Shown: in pieces, positions 33,886-45,600 of the stretch | How the letters are laid out: each line of letters opens with the position of its first letter | Position numbering within the stretch: the first letter of the stretch is position 1 | From: Casuarina equisetifolia | Taxonomy: Eukaryota > Streptophyta > Magnoliopsida > Fagales > Casuarinaceae | Reading direction: 5' to 3' | Assembly (NCBI GenBank): GCA_028551475.1 | Contig: CM052354.1 | Coordinates: 8,066,001-8,130,000 of the forward strand | DNA length: 64,000 nt | Made by a program: the position numbers and the translations under genes | The notes under the pieces: generated by a model | Seen by the model: the letters and a program-made list of their open reading frames with translations, nothing else | Told to the model about the DNA's origin: nothing | Database searches by the model: none

Positions 33886-35127
33886 ATGGCGCCATCTTTA
33901 CGCTTCGCAGTGGCCCTCGTGGCAACATCCCTCCTCTCACCGTTCTGCTTCCCCAACGCAACTGCCACTGAAGAACTGGAGCAAGGCTTCCCGGCTCTAA
34001 CACCTTTAATTCTTCCACCATCAACAGAAGCAGCATAACCACCTAATCAAGAATTCCAAGACCACTCGTTCTTCTCCCACACAGTTCTCCTTCCTACGAT
34101 CCTCACCCACCCCGGCTTCCATGATCTCGTCGCCACTACAACCGCTCTCTCAGAAAACATCGCCTCGGTGACCTAGACGGGTCCTTACACTCTCTTCGCT
34201 CCCTCTGACTCATCCCTTCAAACCTGTGATGCTTGCTTCATCCCTAACCTCTTCCGCGAACACATTGTTCCTGGCCTCTTCAACATCACCTATCTTCGGA
34301 AGTTTCCTTTCGGTACCAAAATGGATACCCTGAGTCCAAGCCGCTGTATTACCGTCACCTCCGATCGGTCAACGAACGGCAGCGAAACCGAAGCCTCTGT
34401 GAAGATCTTCATCGGAGGAGTGGAGATCACGTGTCCCGATCTCTTTAACAATGGTTTCGTCGTCGTCCATGATCTCCAAGGCTTCATCGCTCCTCTCTCA
34501 CCGTTCTCTTGCGACGTCGAGACTATGACCTCACTTTCGTTCCCATTCCCTCCTGACCGCGGAGTGGCGCAGCAGGCCGAGCCCTCTATCATGCGTCTGA
34601 TGCTAACAAATGCCATGCTCAGGCTACGGAACAACAGATTTAGCATCTGGCACTCGCCCTGAAGGTTAAGTATGCGGAGCTTGTCGGCCTCAAAAACATG
34701 ACGGCGTTCACTGTCGACGATGAGGATCAACTACGTGAGAATCAAGGTTCCCAACGTCATTCGCAACCTCAGGATCGTGCTCCATGGCGTGTTCTTGCCG
34801 TTCCCTCATATCCATCTAGTCGCTTTCTCAAATGATCAGATCGTCAGCGGCGGAGTAACCAACGCTGCGCATCAGATGGTGAACGGAGTTTGTGATGTTG
34901 CTGAAGGGAAAGGATATTGCGTGAGGTTCCAATGCCACAATCCAAAACCTCAGTGGAGGTCGAGGATCATCATGGCCTGTGATGGACTCTCAGTTCCCGA
35001 TGTGTTCTTCTCCTGCCTCGAGGAAGCCTATGACGTGTCTGCAAAGTGGTTATGTTGTAAACGTAGTGCTACGGTCGGTGTATCTTGGTACGTACGCCCT
35101 ACTATGAAGGTCTATGACAACATGTAA
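33886..35127 (+). pseudogene. FAS1-G: near full-length FAS1 copy, broken
   Basis: Covers the signal peptide, linker, fasciclin domain (HIVPGLFNITYLRKFPFGTK, KIFIGGVEITCPDLFNN) and C-terminal half (PNVIRNLRIVLHGVFLPFPH). A TAG replaces TGG in the phrase before TGPYTLFAPSD (near 34175). One C is missing in the FSILALAL region (near 34647), and about 100 bp, from the stretch after VDD to PMRINYV, are lost near 34720. The missing G near 34921 joins the trailer frame. It is the closest relative of FAS1-A (shared CCACTCGTTCTTC and TATGAATA) and shows what A looked like without its insertion. Confidence 0.85.
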
Positions 35128-36003
35128 TAATGCCACTACTTTCATCATTTCTTACAAATTTGATATATTTCTTAATCTCTTGGTTATGAGTTTTTTAACT
35201 TAATTGTTCAAATTTGGATTTCAATATCATTTTCAAGAATTTTTGAAATTTTACTTTTGAAATTCTTTAGTAACATTGTGATAAAGTTTTGGAATAGCCT
35301 TTTTTACTTGAACTTTTTATTTAATTATGTACCATCGTTGGTTTTATGATTTTCCTTTTTTTTTATTTTTGTTTTAGTGAAAAGGATCATGAAAATAATA
35401 ATTATATCCTTTAGTTATTTAAGATGGAGTACTGTAGTAAGAGATTTTGCATATATTTGTTCCTTGGAGGAATTACATGAATCTCCTAGTTCAAATAAAT
35501 TTTAAACACTTAAGTAATGAGTGATTAATGATACAGTAAATTGATGCTCTTACTTTTACAATATTATATAATTTTCTAGTTTGTTGTTGAGAGTTGAAAT
35601 GCATTTTTATTAAAACTTGAAATAAACTAGAAAGTTTCATATATCAAAATCATGTGTAACATGAATTTATCATTTATGTTTCCAACATATGCTTAGTCTT
35701 GCTATTGCTATGTTCAGCTCATGAACAATGCTACCTGTAGATAGATCTGTCGTGCAATCAAATCTTATTTATTATAATGCCGAAAGGCAGTTCCTCTGCA
35801 CCATATTTTATACACGGGAGAAAAAAAAAAAAATCGCCAGTTCACATAATATCTTCAATGATCTTGCTGACCCTAACTTGATTTGACTGACTCCACGTCC
35901 CAGCTTTGCAGTCTACTCTTCCCTGCTGATCCCACATCTGTCACACCACATCCACATCCCACTTCATCTGGCCGGCAGCTGCTTCTTCCATCGGTATTTC
36001 TAA
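35128..36003. other. FAS1/B3 intergenic stretch (copy 3)
   Basis: No gene. Counterpart of 12796-13596 and 22251-23183. Confidence 0.5.
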
Positions 36004-36900
36004 CTATTGGACGCTTTCACCCTCGGCGAGTCCTCCCCTATTAACTGCTGCAAGAGCGAGACAAAGTCGTTCTTCGACACCAACTCGGAAAGACCACAGT
36101 TGGATCTCATCATCTACCCTGAGATTGTTGTTGACAACGACAGAATTCCAATGGGTCCTTAGCACGTACATGGAGCTTGTCTTCCCTGAGTTCTTGCCCA
36201 TGTCCCACCGCCTTAAAACCATCCTATCTACCTGGAGCGAGGGCTCCAAGAAGTGTACTTCCATTGCATTTTGTCTGGCGAGATACAGCTTCTCTTCCTC
36301 TCTCAAGAATTCTCTCCCCATCTTGCCAAATGGTATAGACAGCCGACAGTGGGCAGTATTCAAGTCAGTGGCGGTGAGGCATTTTTGTATTACAATACCC
36401 ACTTCTGTTCCACCCAGTGCCTTGACATGATTTTGGAGTTCTTCAGGCAACTCTGGCAGTGGCTTTGGAAGGGTGCGGACGTCTAGCTTCAGCCTCACAA
36501 TGTGTTTTTCGTTGCCGCCTTTAAACTTCTTTTGGTTCAGGAGATTCACATCATCCTCGCTGCTCCCACGGCTTCGCTTCAAACCAGCATTTTCCTGCGC
36601 TTGTGATGAAGAACCTAAGAGAATTTCTCCATCAAACCCCTCTTTCTTAGATCTGTCCAACCCATCAGTTGTGGGTTTCTTCAAAGCCTTTTCCTTGATC
36701 AATCTTTTACTCTTGGAGGATAAAAAACCGGGTGGATCAATCTCACCGACCTTGACATATTCTCTTCTCTCCCGTTGCGATTTCCTATATTTCTCCTCTT
36801 CATATTTCTTAGCAGCGACGTTACAGACGGCTACCAAAAAATCCATGGGACAAGTACCTGGAATGTGCAGACCCCGAAAATCTTCAAGCTTCAAGTCCAT
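36004..36900 (-). CDS. B3-3: B3 domain (DUF313-type) protein, 298 aa
   Basis: Open frame of 298 residues with the same layout as B3-1: start MDLKLEDFRGLHIPGTCPMD, charged linker, then DUF313 (ELPEELQNHVKALGG, LSIPFGKMGREFL, DDEIQLWSFRVG). It stops at GESVQ, 24 residues before B3-1 does, because an AAG codon has become TAG. The domain is unaffected. The TATA element is intact (minus CTATATAAA, 36975-36983, about 75 bases upstream). This is the best candidate among the three B3 copies for an expressed gene. Confidence 0.75.
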   Translation of the reverse strand: MDLKLEDFRGLHIPGTCPMDFLVAVCNVAAKKYEEEKYRKSQRERREYVKVGEIDPPGFLSSKSKRLIKEKALKKPTTDGLDRSKKEGFDGEILLGSSSQAQENAGLKRSRGSSEDDVNLLNQKKFKGGNEKHIVRLKLDVRTLPKPLPELPEELQNHVKALGGTEVGIVIQKCLTATDLNTAHCRLSIPFGKMGREFLREEEKLYLARQNAMEVHFLEPSLQVDRMVLRRWDMGKNSGKTSSMYVLRTHWNSVVVNNNLRVDDEIQLWSFRVGVEERLCLALAAVNRGGLAEGESVQ

Positions 36901-37079
36901 ATCCTCTTTTGGTGCTCTCTAAATTCACTCTTCGTAATACAACAACGTGAAATATCAATGGCACAAAATGGCCGTTTATATAGCCAGGGGATGTCAAAGG
37001 CGGTGGATAATCCAAAACCCAGTCCAAATGGGATTGGGATTTAGGAGTTCAAATTTTAACTCTAAAAAAACGTCTCTCT

Positions 37080-37460
37080 GGGCTTAAGTTCGTCATCGAA
37101 TACCACGCGCCTCCATTATGCGAGCGTGCGAACCTCCATACACAGTCTGTTATAAATACCCTCTTCGCCTTCATTTACGATCACTCGCTCTCCAGTCTCG
37201 CTCTAATTGTGCCATCTCTTCCGTTCCTCCTGGCAGCATCCCTCGAGAGACGCTGTGGTTGGCTGGGCGAAAGTTGACGCGCAAACCTTCGGGAGAAGGT
37301 CCAAATTTTATTTAAAATTTTTTAAATATGGCAAGCTTGTCAGCGTCCAGAACATGAATGTAGTTAGGGAAAGATTCTGATGCCTCACTTCAAATTCACG
37401 GTCGGGATTGAGGAATGCCATGTGCTATAATGGACACTCACTCTCAATATATTCTTCTTA
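37080..37460 (+). pseudogene. FAS1 remnant, unit 3
   Basis: Counterpart of 14777-15125 and 24290-24720. The ATG of the other copies reads ATT here (near 37205). The GAGACGCTGTGGTTGG join and decayed 3' end are shared. Confidence 0.6.
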
Positions 37461-38157
37461 AGTCTCAAGGTAGACCTATAATTCTTTAAATTACTGCAAT
37501 GTGTATTGCATACTCATTCTATGTTTTGATTTTAATTAAGAATTTCTTTACTTGGATATAAATTTGCAGTGGAAGTTAGTAATTGTAGTGATTGTTTGAC
37601 ATTAAATTTCAAAAATACTATACATAAAATGTGAAAGAATACTATTTTTTTTATTAAAAAAATTAATAATGGGAGTAGGGTGAGGCTTGAATTGAAACAC
37701 TTCCTCTAACTAAATTAAGTGCTTATAAGCATAAAATGATTCTTAAAAGTAGATAAACCTTAAAAACAACCTCAACTATGAGAATTGATGACAAAAGAGC
37801 TAACTTTTAGCACATTTATTGTATTAGGGAATCTAGAATTCTGGGGCTTTCTTCCCTCAAGGGAAGATAGAATGTCCACATAATACTATAATAGTACCTT
37901 TTTTTTAACATATTCTTATATTTTTAAAATTTAAAATAGATCGTATCGTTAAATCACCATAGATTGTGATCCTTTACTTTCTTCCTACATTAGAATTGAC
38001 CTTGGACGGATTGGTGAATGTCTGTTAAAAATATTACGTAAATTCTACAAATATTTTATGTGATTAATTTGTTTTTGTATTTTATTTGTAGAAATATAAT
38101 GAACTTCAAAAGCATTATCTAACGTAAACAAATCTAACTTTAAACTTCAAAAGCCCC

Positions 38158-38296
38158 AAACTCTTAGTTCCCGATGTATTCTTCTCCTGCCTCGAGGGCC
38201 TATGATGTGTCTACAAAGTGGTTTTGTTGTAAACGTACTACTACGGTTGGTTTATCTTGGTATGTATGCCCTACTCTGAAGGTTTATAACTAAATG
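38158..38296 (+). pseudogene. FAS1 3' fragment, unit 3
   Basis: Begins at CTCTTAGTTCCCGATGTATT and matches 16000-16131. The earlier part of the fragment seen in unit 1 is missing. AT-rich spacer lies on both sides. Confidence 0.6.
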
Positions 38297-39055
38297 TAAT
38301 AATGCCACTTCTTTCATCCCCTTGTACAATTTAGAATATTTCTTAATCTATGAGTTTTCAGGCTTAATTATACAAATTTGGATTTCAATATCATTCTCGG
38401 GAATTTTGGAAATTTTACTTTTGAGGCCTTCCCACATGACAATTTGTCCATGTGATTCTTCCATAGTGTTGTGGTAGAATTTTGGAATAACCTTTCTTGT
38501 TTAACCTCTTTTGTCTAATTATGTTCTTTTTAAGTTTGGTAGTAAGAATGGGGTGAGTATCAAACTTAAAAGTCTTTAGTGCTTGTGAACAAGGACACTT
38601 CAAATAATTAGACATTAAAAACTGCCTAAACTATTGAAATTAATGGCAAAAGTTTTACTTATAAACTTTTTTGGGAAAGTAAATCCTTTTAACTTGTCCT
38701 TTCTAAATATTCTTAGCACATTTATTTCATTGGGGACTAAGGACTTGGCTGCTTCCTTAAAAAAAAAAAAACGTGTTTTGTATTAATTATTATTTAAAAT
38801 AGATCATCATCATTTTTGCGATAGAATTGAATTCATCGGTAAATATCCTAGGATTCTTCAAATGTTTTAGGCAGTTAATTTGTTTTGATAATTTATGTGT
38901 AATAATAATGTAAACTTCAAATGCATCACCTCACTAAAACAATTCCACAGCAAGAATATTTTGTAACAGGGTCATTACAAGCCAACGGTGTTGGTCATTT
39001 TTGGACCACTGAGCGGGTTGTTATCTATTGTTTCGACTTTTTTTAACTTTTAGAA

Positions 39056-39067
39056 TTCCCGCCAAAA
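39056..39067 (+). promoter_or_regulatory. E2F-like site upstream of J4
   Basis: TTCCCGCCAAAA followed by a TATAAACCG element, the same as before J1. The J4 ATG lies about 150 bases downstream. Confidence 0.45.
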
Positions 39068-39216
39068 CTAACCGACTCATAGAGGCCTATAAACCGTCTG
39101 ACAATCATTCGCGTGCTTCGAGTTCACATACCATTATCTCCGTTCTCACGCTATCGGAGTCGCTCTCTTCGGATTCGTTCTCGTTCTCGCTCGCTTCCGT
39201 TCATCCGACTACAGCC

Positions 39217-39771
39217 ATGACGGACGTCTTGCTCGACTACGCCAAGGAAAAACTTCTCGATGGCAAAGTAAAGGAGGCTTATGATCTTGTGCTTTCGGCC
39301 AAAACCCTAGATCCATTTTTTCCCGGGATCAACAGAGTACTTGCTGCCTACCGTATGCTCTACGTGGCTACAAGGAAGACTAAGTCTGGGCTGGTTAATT
39401 ACTATGAGCTTCTCAAGTTGAAGGCCGATGCATCTCTCAGTGAAGACACCATCACCGACTCTTTTTGCCGGCTGGTGAAGTTCGTTCATCCTGACTTTTC
39501 CTACTCTCCCGCGGTGCCTGCTGCATTTCGTCTCATAAAAAATGCGTTGGAGCTTCTCTGCGATGAGAAGAGACGAGAGGCCTACGATGTTTCCATGGGC
39601 CTGCGTCCACCACCGTCCAAGCCACTCCCGCAGACACCATCCAACCCACCACCGCAGACACCGTCCAAGCCACCGCAAAAGGGTCCGAAACAGTGCCGTG
39701 GTATCAAAAGGTGCTGGCAGAATGCTGAGGCTGATTCACATCGTGCAGTTCGTCCCGGAACGATCTGTTAG
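39217..39771 (+). CDS. J4: short J-domain protein, 184 aa
   Basis: Open frame equal in length to J1, with the start chosen by conservation (the frame is open upstream to 39028). The J domain and HPD are intact. Differences from J1 include LELKAN to LKLKAD and PAAPAA to PAVPAA. The proline-rich tail is the long form (PPPSKPLPQTPSNPPPQTPS). The promoter module with E2F-like site and TATA is present, so J1 and J4 are the best candidates for expressed J genes. The assembly gap begins 13 bases after the stop. Confidence 0.7.
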   Translation: MTDVLLDYAKEKLLDGKVKEAYDLVLSAKTLDPFFPGINRVLAAYRMLYVATRKTKSGLVNYYELLKLKADASLSEDTITDSFCRLVKFVHPDFSYSPAVPAAFRLIKNALELLCDEKRREAYDVSMGLRPPPSKPLPQTPSNPPPQTPSKPPQKGPKQCRGIKRCWQNAEADSHRAVRPGTIC

Positions 39772-39783
39772 GTTTTATTTCTT

Positions 39784-40283
39784 NNNNNNNNNNNNNNNNN
39801 NNNNNNNNNNNNNNNNNNNNNNNNNNNNNNNNNNNNNNNNNNNNNNNNNNNNNNNNNNNNNNNNNNNNNNNNNNNNNNNNNNNNNNNNNNNNNNNNNNNN
39901 NNNNNNNNNNNNNNNNNNNNNNNNNNNNNNNNNNNNNNNNNNNNNNNNNNNNNNNNNNNNNNNNNNNNNNNNNNNNNNNNNNNNNNNNNNNNNNNNNNNN
40001 NNNNNNNNNNNNNNNNNNNNNNNNNNNNNNNNNNNNNNNNNNNNNNNNNNNNNNNNNNNNNNNNNNNNNNNNNNNNNNNNNNNNNNNNNNNNNNNNNNNN
40101 NNNNNNNNNNNNNNNNNNNNNNNNNNNNNNNNNNNNNNNNNNNNNNNNNNNNNNNNNNNNNNNNNNNNNNNNNNNNNNNNNNNNNNNNNNNNNNNNNNNN
40201 NNNNNNNNNNNNNNNNNNNNNNNNNNNNNNNNNNNNNNNNNNNNNNNNNNNNNNNNNNNNNNNNNNNNNNNNNNNNNNNNNNN
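39784..40283. other. Assembly gap (500 N)
   Basis: Exactly 500 N. The round number suggests a placeholder, so the true distance between J4 and the right-hand region is unknown. By analogy with units 1 and 2, a FAS1 copy might be expected in it. Confidence 0.99.
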
Positions 40284-42611
40284 TAATTGCTCTGGTAAGA
40301 ATAGATATATTTAATAGTTTTTTATTGTCAAATGGATGGTTTATAACATAAAAGAGTTAAATTGATCAATATGGCTTCTTTTTTGGTTTTCAATTTTTAG
40401 AATAATATGTCAAAGATTTTCCTTACATTTCTTAAAAATATGAGATATTTATATATAGTTATAAGTATTGATTTATAAGTGTTTTTAATAAATAATAAAT
40501 AATATTTGCAATTGCTTTTTTTTTTGTAATTTGATTATTATGGCTCATGCTCACATCATGGTGAGTTATCATGATAAATTACTGGTGGATTATTAATTGG
40601 ATTATTTATATTTGAGAATCCCACCTATAAATGTTAATAATATGTTTTCTCATTTTGAAGCTAACTCAAATATGACTATTGATTATATGTTATACTTTTG
40701 ATATTATTGATAAGACAAAGACATCCTTGCACATTAAAACATGGGCATGTGAATGCAAGTAATTAAACATCACATCAAATGGCCATTACAAATATTATTG
40801 TATTTGTGTGTATATCACAAAAGTTTTACATAAAAAATGTGATCCTTTGTAGTAAAAAACTTAAACAAAAAAGTGTTTTCTCCAATTCTTGAACTAGCTT
40901 TTAGATTGGGCTTATAAGCTTTCTAGCCATACTCAAGTGGTAAGACAACTTTAATAGTCTTTGAAATATTTTCACATGAAAAAAGAAATCAATTTAAGCA
41001 ATATTGAAAGTATACATGTTTCAATGAGAGCAATCAAGACCTAACATCAAATGGGAGTTACTTAGTTAAGTTTAGTTGTAATGGAGATATTAAAAGTACA
41101 CCAACCTTATTTTTTAATTGATGAATGAAATTTTTACTTTCAATTAAAGATTAGCTCTAGAAAATTTGGAAATCCTTGGTCACAAATAAGAACAAATGAA
41201 GGACAATAGAGTTAAAGGGCAATTGAGTTCAATTTAATGTTCTAAAAAAAAGTAAAGAAGAAAATTTAGCTTATACAAAAGGGAAATCTCTATTAACACA
41301 TAGTGAAGTTTTAAGTAAACAAAAGATGAATGTTTTGCCAAATAACCTTCAAGTGATAGAAACTGAAGAGAATTTTGAAAAGCAATATACTAAACACATG
41401 CTTTATGTATCATGTAAACAAAAGTAATAAATTTTTTATTCCTATTAAGTAAGAATTTCGTAGACCTTTTCCAAATTAATACGGATTTAAACCTTAATTA
41501 GCTGTTAAGAGAAAATTTTGTTGTCTTTAATGGGCCAAACCTTAGTTAACTGGATCAAGGTTTTCTCCTAAAACTTAGTTGAATGGGCAAATGTGAGTTT
41601 CTTTGATGTACTTTATCCCAATGTATAAAATTGCATCAATTTTCAAATTTTCACAACTTGAAAATCGAGTTTTTCTTTTTAATATTTCCTACATCTTACC
41701 CCATCTCAATATCCTCTTTAGAAAAGTTCAAATATGTTTTCCCTCTTTAACCAATTATTGAAGAATTATTCAGCAAGATGATTATAATTTTTCACTTAAA
41801 ACTATGATTTTTCTAGTTGAAACTTCTTTTCTTGATTTAGGGGCACAAAAAGATTTTCAAATTTAACTATTGATAAGATGACTTTTAAAAAAAATTAAAT
41901 GCTACATTTTTTATAACAAGTTTTATTTTGAGAGCTCACTTATATATGGAAGTCTACTCTCTTCTTCGCATGACCAAAAAAACAATGAAGGAAGGATCAA
42001 ATACGTCATTTTCAATTATTTTAAGATTAATGAGAAAAACATAAGAAAATAAAAGGTTTTCATGATAATTTTTTTTTTTTTACATTGCTCCTTTTTTATT
42101 TCTTTCTCTTTGCTTCTTCTTTTTCTTATCCTTTTGTTCTCCCTTCAACTTACAAAAAAGATTGAGGATCACAATGGTTTGGGTAAAACTATAATTCAAA
42201 TAAACTATTGGATAATTGCTTTAGTAGAATTATTATCTCATGCAATAGGAGTTTGGCCATGGTTAAAATAGAGATTCTATGGTAGATCCCTTTACCAAGG
42301 AACAAAATGAAAACAAGTTCATTAAAAACAAGATTTTTGTTGCACCTCCTTACATGGATGGCCAAGGTTGTTACATATATAGTGAAGGCATATATATATT
42401 GTATGACTACTTAAGACATGTAGTTTATAAATTTTATCAGTATATGAGATGTATCAATAAACATAACATACATGTTCTACTGCATGAAGAATTTGCCTTG
42501 CCACATATGCAAGTGACAAACCAACAATCATTTCATACAATGAAATTTTTTTTATCACAAGTAGCATTATTCAATTAGTAATATTTTTCCTTTCGTTTTT
42601 ATCTTTTGCAG
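40284..42611. other. AT-rich stretch before the receptor-like gene
   Basis: I found no signal peptide or cysteine-rich LRR N-cap exon here. A hydrophobic frame near 42062-42271 and a frame near 42279-42578 resemble nothing I know. The first exon of the receptor gene may be missing, highly decayed or hidden in the gap. Confidence 0.35.
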
Positions 42612-45600
42612 GATTTGAAATACTGTCAAAAGTAAACAATCTAACAACTCTAAACCTCAGGTTCAATTATTTATCCAATAGTAACATCCTAAGATCCTTG
42701 GATGCGGTAACATCACTCAAGAATTTGGATCTTGCTAGAAATTTGTTGGGAAAAAACTATCCTTTTCAAGGTAATATCTTTGATCATGTACTTGACAAGA
42801 GTTTGCAATTTATTAACTTTCATTGTACTTAACACTTATCAATTTTCATTTCTCTTTAATCTAGTAGTCAATGATAATTACATTGAGAAGCTTTACAAAA
42901 CTACATATTTTAATTACCATATATGCTCCTCTCTAAATGTGAGTGTAATATTAGAGTGAGAGAAAGAGAAACCTAATTTTGAAATTTCTAATATATTTTT
43001 TGACACTTTACACCTATATGTTACATTTAAAAGTAATTTTTTATGCAACTTGAGTTAAAATTTGTTAAAGAAATATTTTACTATCTATTTTTTCCTATCT
43101 AATTTTTATTTTAAATTGTTTTGATGGTATAATTTTTTAGGACAAAGACTAAGGATTTCTCTGTTTCTTATTGTGAAAATTATCCATGTTCTTCTTTGAT
43201 AAACATTGATCAATTTCAATTAAAAAATATCTTCTTTCTTTTACCCTAATGTTATTATAAACCAAGATTATATGAATTTTTATCTATTTATTTGGAAAAA
43301 AAAGTTTAAAAAATTCTTTAAAAAATATTCATAAACACTTATTACCTTTTTTTCTAACCCACTAAATGTGTTTTACTATTTGTACTACACTTTCTCCATT
43401 TTAAGGGTAAGTACGTCATGTTTACTTGTAGGAGTGCTTAGTTTGCAAGTATATGGTTTCTTTATCATACCCAAGTAAACTTTCTTCTTTAAAGACCGTA
43501 AATCTTTATTATGATAGTACAAAATCTTTAACTAGAAAAAGATATGTTGTCTTTATATTACTCCAAGTACTTATTATTAGATGATATTAGTTAAATACTT
43601 TACATTGAGCATGTCTTATTGATAAGCTTTAAACTTTCACTTTTCTCCAGATACTATCAATGACATAGCATTTCTTTTCTCAATAACTCTACAAGTTCCA
43701 ATATGTCAAATTGGAGAAACTAAAGACATTAGGTCTTACTTTCAAAATTTTGATATTGATAGAAACATCATAGAATCATATAGTGTGGCCAATTCATTTA
43801 AGAATCTCAATCTTCCTATCAGGTCAATGAAATGAAAAGTTTTATTTTTATTTGATTCTTTGTCTTATAAAGCACAAAATCTTTTGGTTAACGGCTCATT
43901 TCAATAATAAGTGATTTGAAGTTTTGCTAATAATAATAGTAACACATTTTCAATATTCAAGGTTTGCATTTACCACAAAAAAAGTCGACTAAATGAAAGT
44001 TTTAACTCATTATAAATCTTCTATCCATTCAACAATTTTATATGATAAATTTCTTTCATGATTGTCATGTAGGGTTAGCTAATCTAAGCAGCTTGGAGGT
44101 CCTCATATTGCGAGATAATAAATTTAATGGACCATTACCAATCGCAGGTAAAACACTCCATCATCTAACTATAAGAGCAATGTAAATTTGTAATAGAAAG
44201 AGAATGTTTATTTAGCATCATTTGGTATGTCATATACAATATTCTCTTGATACTATCTCTTTGCTTGTATTAGGTTTGACTAATTTAAGTAAGCTGAAGA
44301 TTTTAGATATGAGCGAAAATGAATTCATTGGAAGTATTTCTCCATCTATGAAAGCTTTGTCTTCTCTAAAAGCTATATCAGTAGCTGAAAATCTCCTCAA
44401 TGGGACATTATCCATTCAAGGTAATCATCAACTTCAAATCAAGCATATATAATTGTTATTCTTACCTATGATTAAAGTTGTATTATTGTGGTTCGTTTAA
44501 CTAGTCAAAGTAGGAGGCATAAAATTTAATGATCCAATTCTTTCTTTTTTAGTGGCATTCTTTTTTTTTTTTTTTACCTATGATTAAAGTTTTTTTTTTT
44601 GTTGATTCTTAGAGAGGAACATATTTAGGATAAACTTTACTAATGTTATTCCTTTTGATAGAGTTTTGCATGTTGAAGAATCTTGAGGAGTTAGATCTTT
44701 CTCGTAATCTCTTTATGGGAAACCTTCCATTGTGCCTCAAGAATGTGACTTCTCTTAAACTCTTGGATATATCATGGAACCAATTCTCTGGAAAGATCCC
44801 TTTAAGTATACTAGCCAATTTGACAGCACTTGAGTACATTGATTTTAGTCATAATCATTTTGAAGGCTTGTTGCCATTCAGCTTATTTTCCAATCACTCT
44901 GGACTTGAGGTGATCATACTTGGTATTGAAGGCAAAAATTTTGGGATAGAATTTCAAGATCTTGGTGATCGAGACTTCCCATTTCAGCTAAAGACCCTTG
45001 TGCTACCTGGTTGTAACTTAAAGGATCTTTCTGATGATGTTCTCAAGTCTCTACTTCGCCAACGTGAATTGGAAGTAATTGATCTATCTCACAATTACTT
45101 GAATGGAAGCTTCCCTGCTTGGTTGCTTGAAAACAAAACAAGACTAAAAGCGCTAATTCTTCGGAATAATTCTTTGGTAGGCAAATTTCATTTCACATCA
45201 GATCACCACCTGAACATCACATGGCTAGACGTCTCACAAAATTACTTAGATGGGCAACTTCAAGAAGATATTGGGAAGTTAACTCCACACTTACGGTACT
45301 TGAATCTTTCCAAAAATCATTTTGAAGGTTATCTCCCATCCTCAATGGGTGACATGAGTGATTTGGAGTTTTTGGATTTGTCTTTTAATAACTTCTATGG
45401 AGAGTTACCAAAGGGACTGGTTGCCAATTCCTCCTTAATTGTTTTGAAGTTAAGCAATAATAATCTTCGAGGTGAAATTTTCTCGAAGCACTTCCACCTA
45501 CAAAATTTAATTGCTTTGGTATTAAACAACAATCAATTCACAGGTACTCTACCAATATCCTCTCCATGGATTGAAATATTTTTTCTTGATATTAGCAACA

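Noticed and set aside
39542-40351. Long plus frame running through the gap
   Set aside because: It is produced by the run of N; only the J4 region in another frame is real.
42279-42578. Frame beginning MVDPFTKE, which recalls the ADPLTK motif near the end of copia RNase H
   Set aside because: Only a few residues match, and nothing around it resembles RNase H or an LTR.
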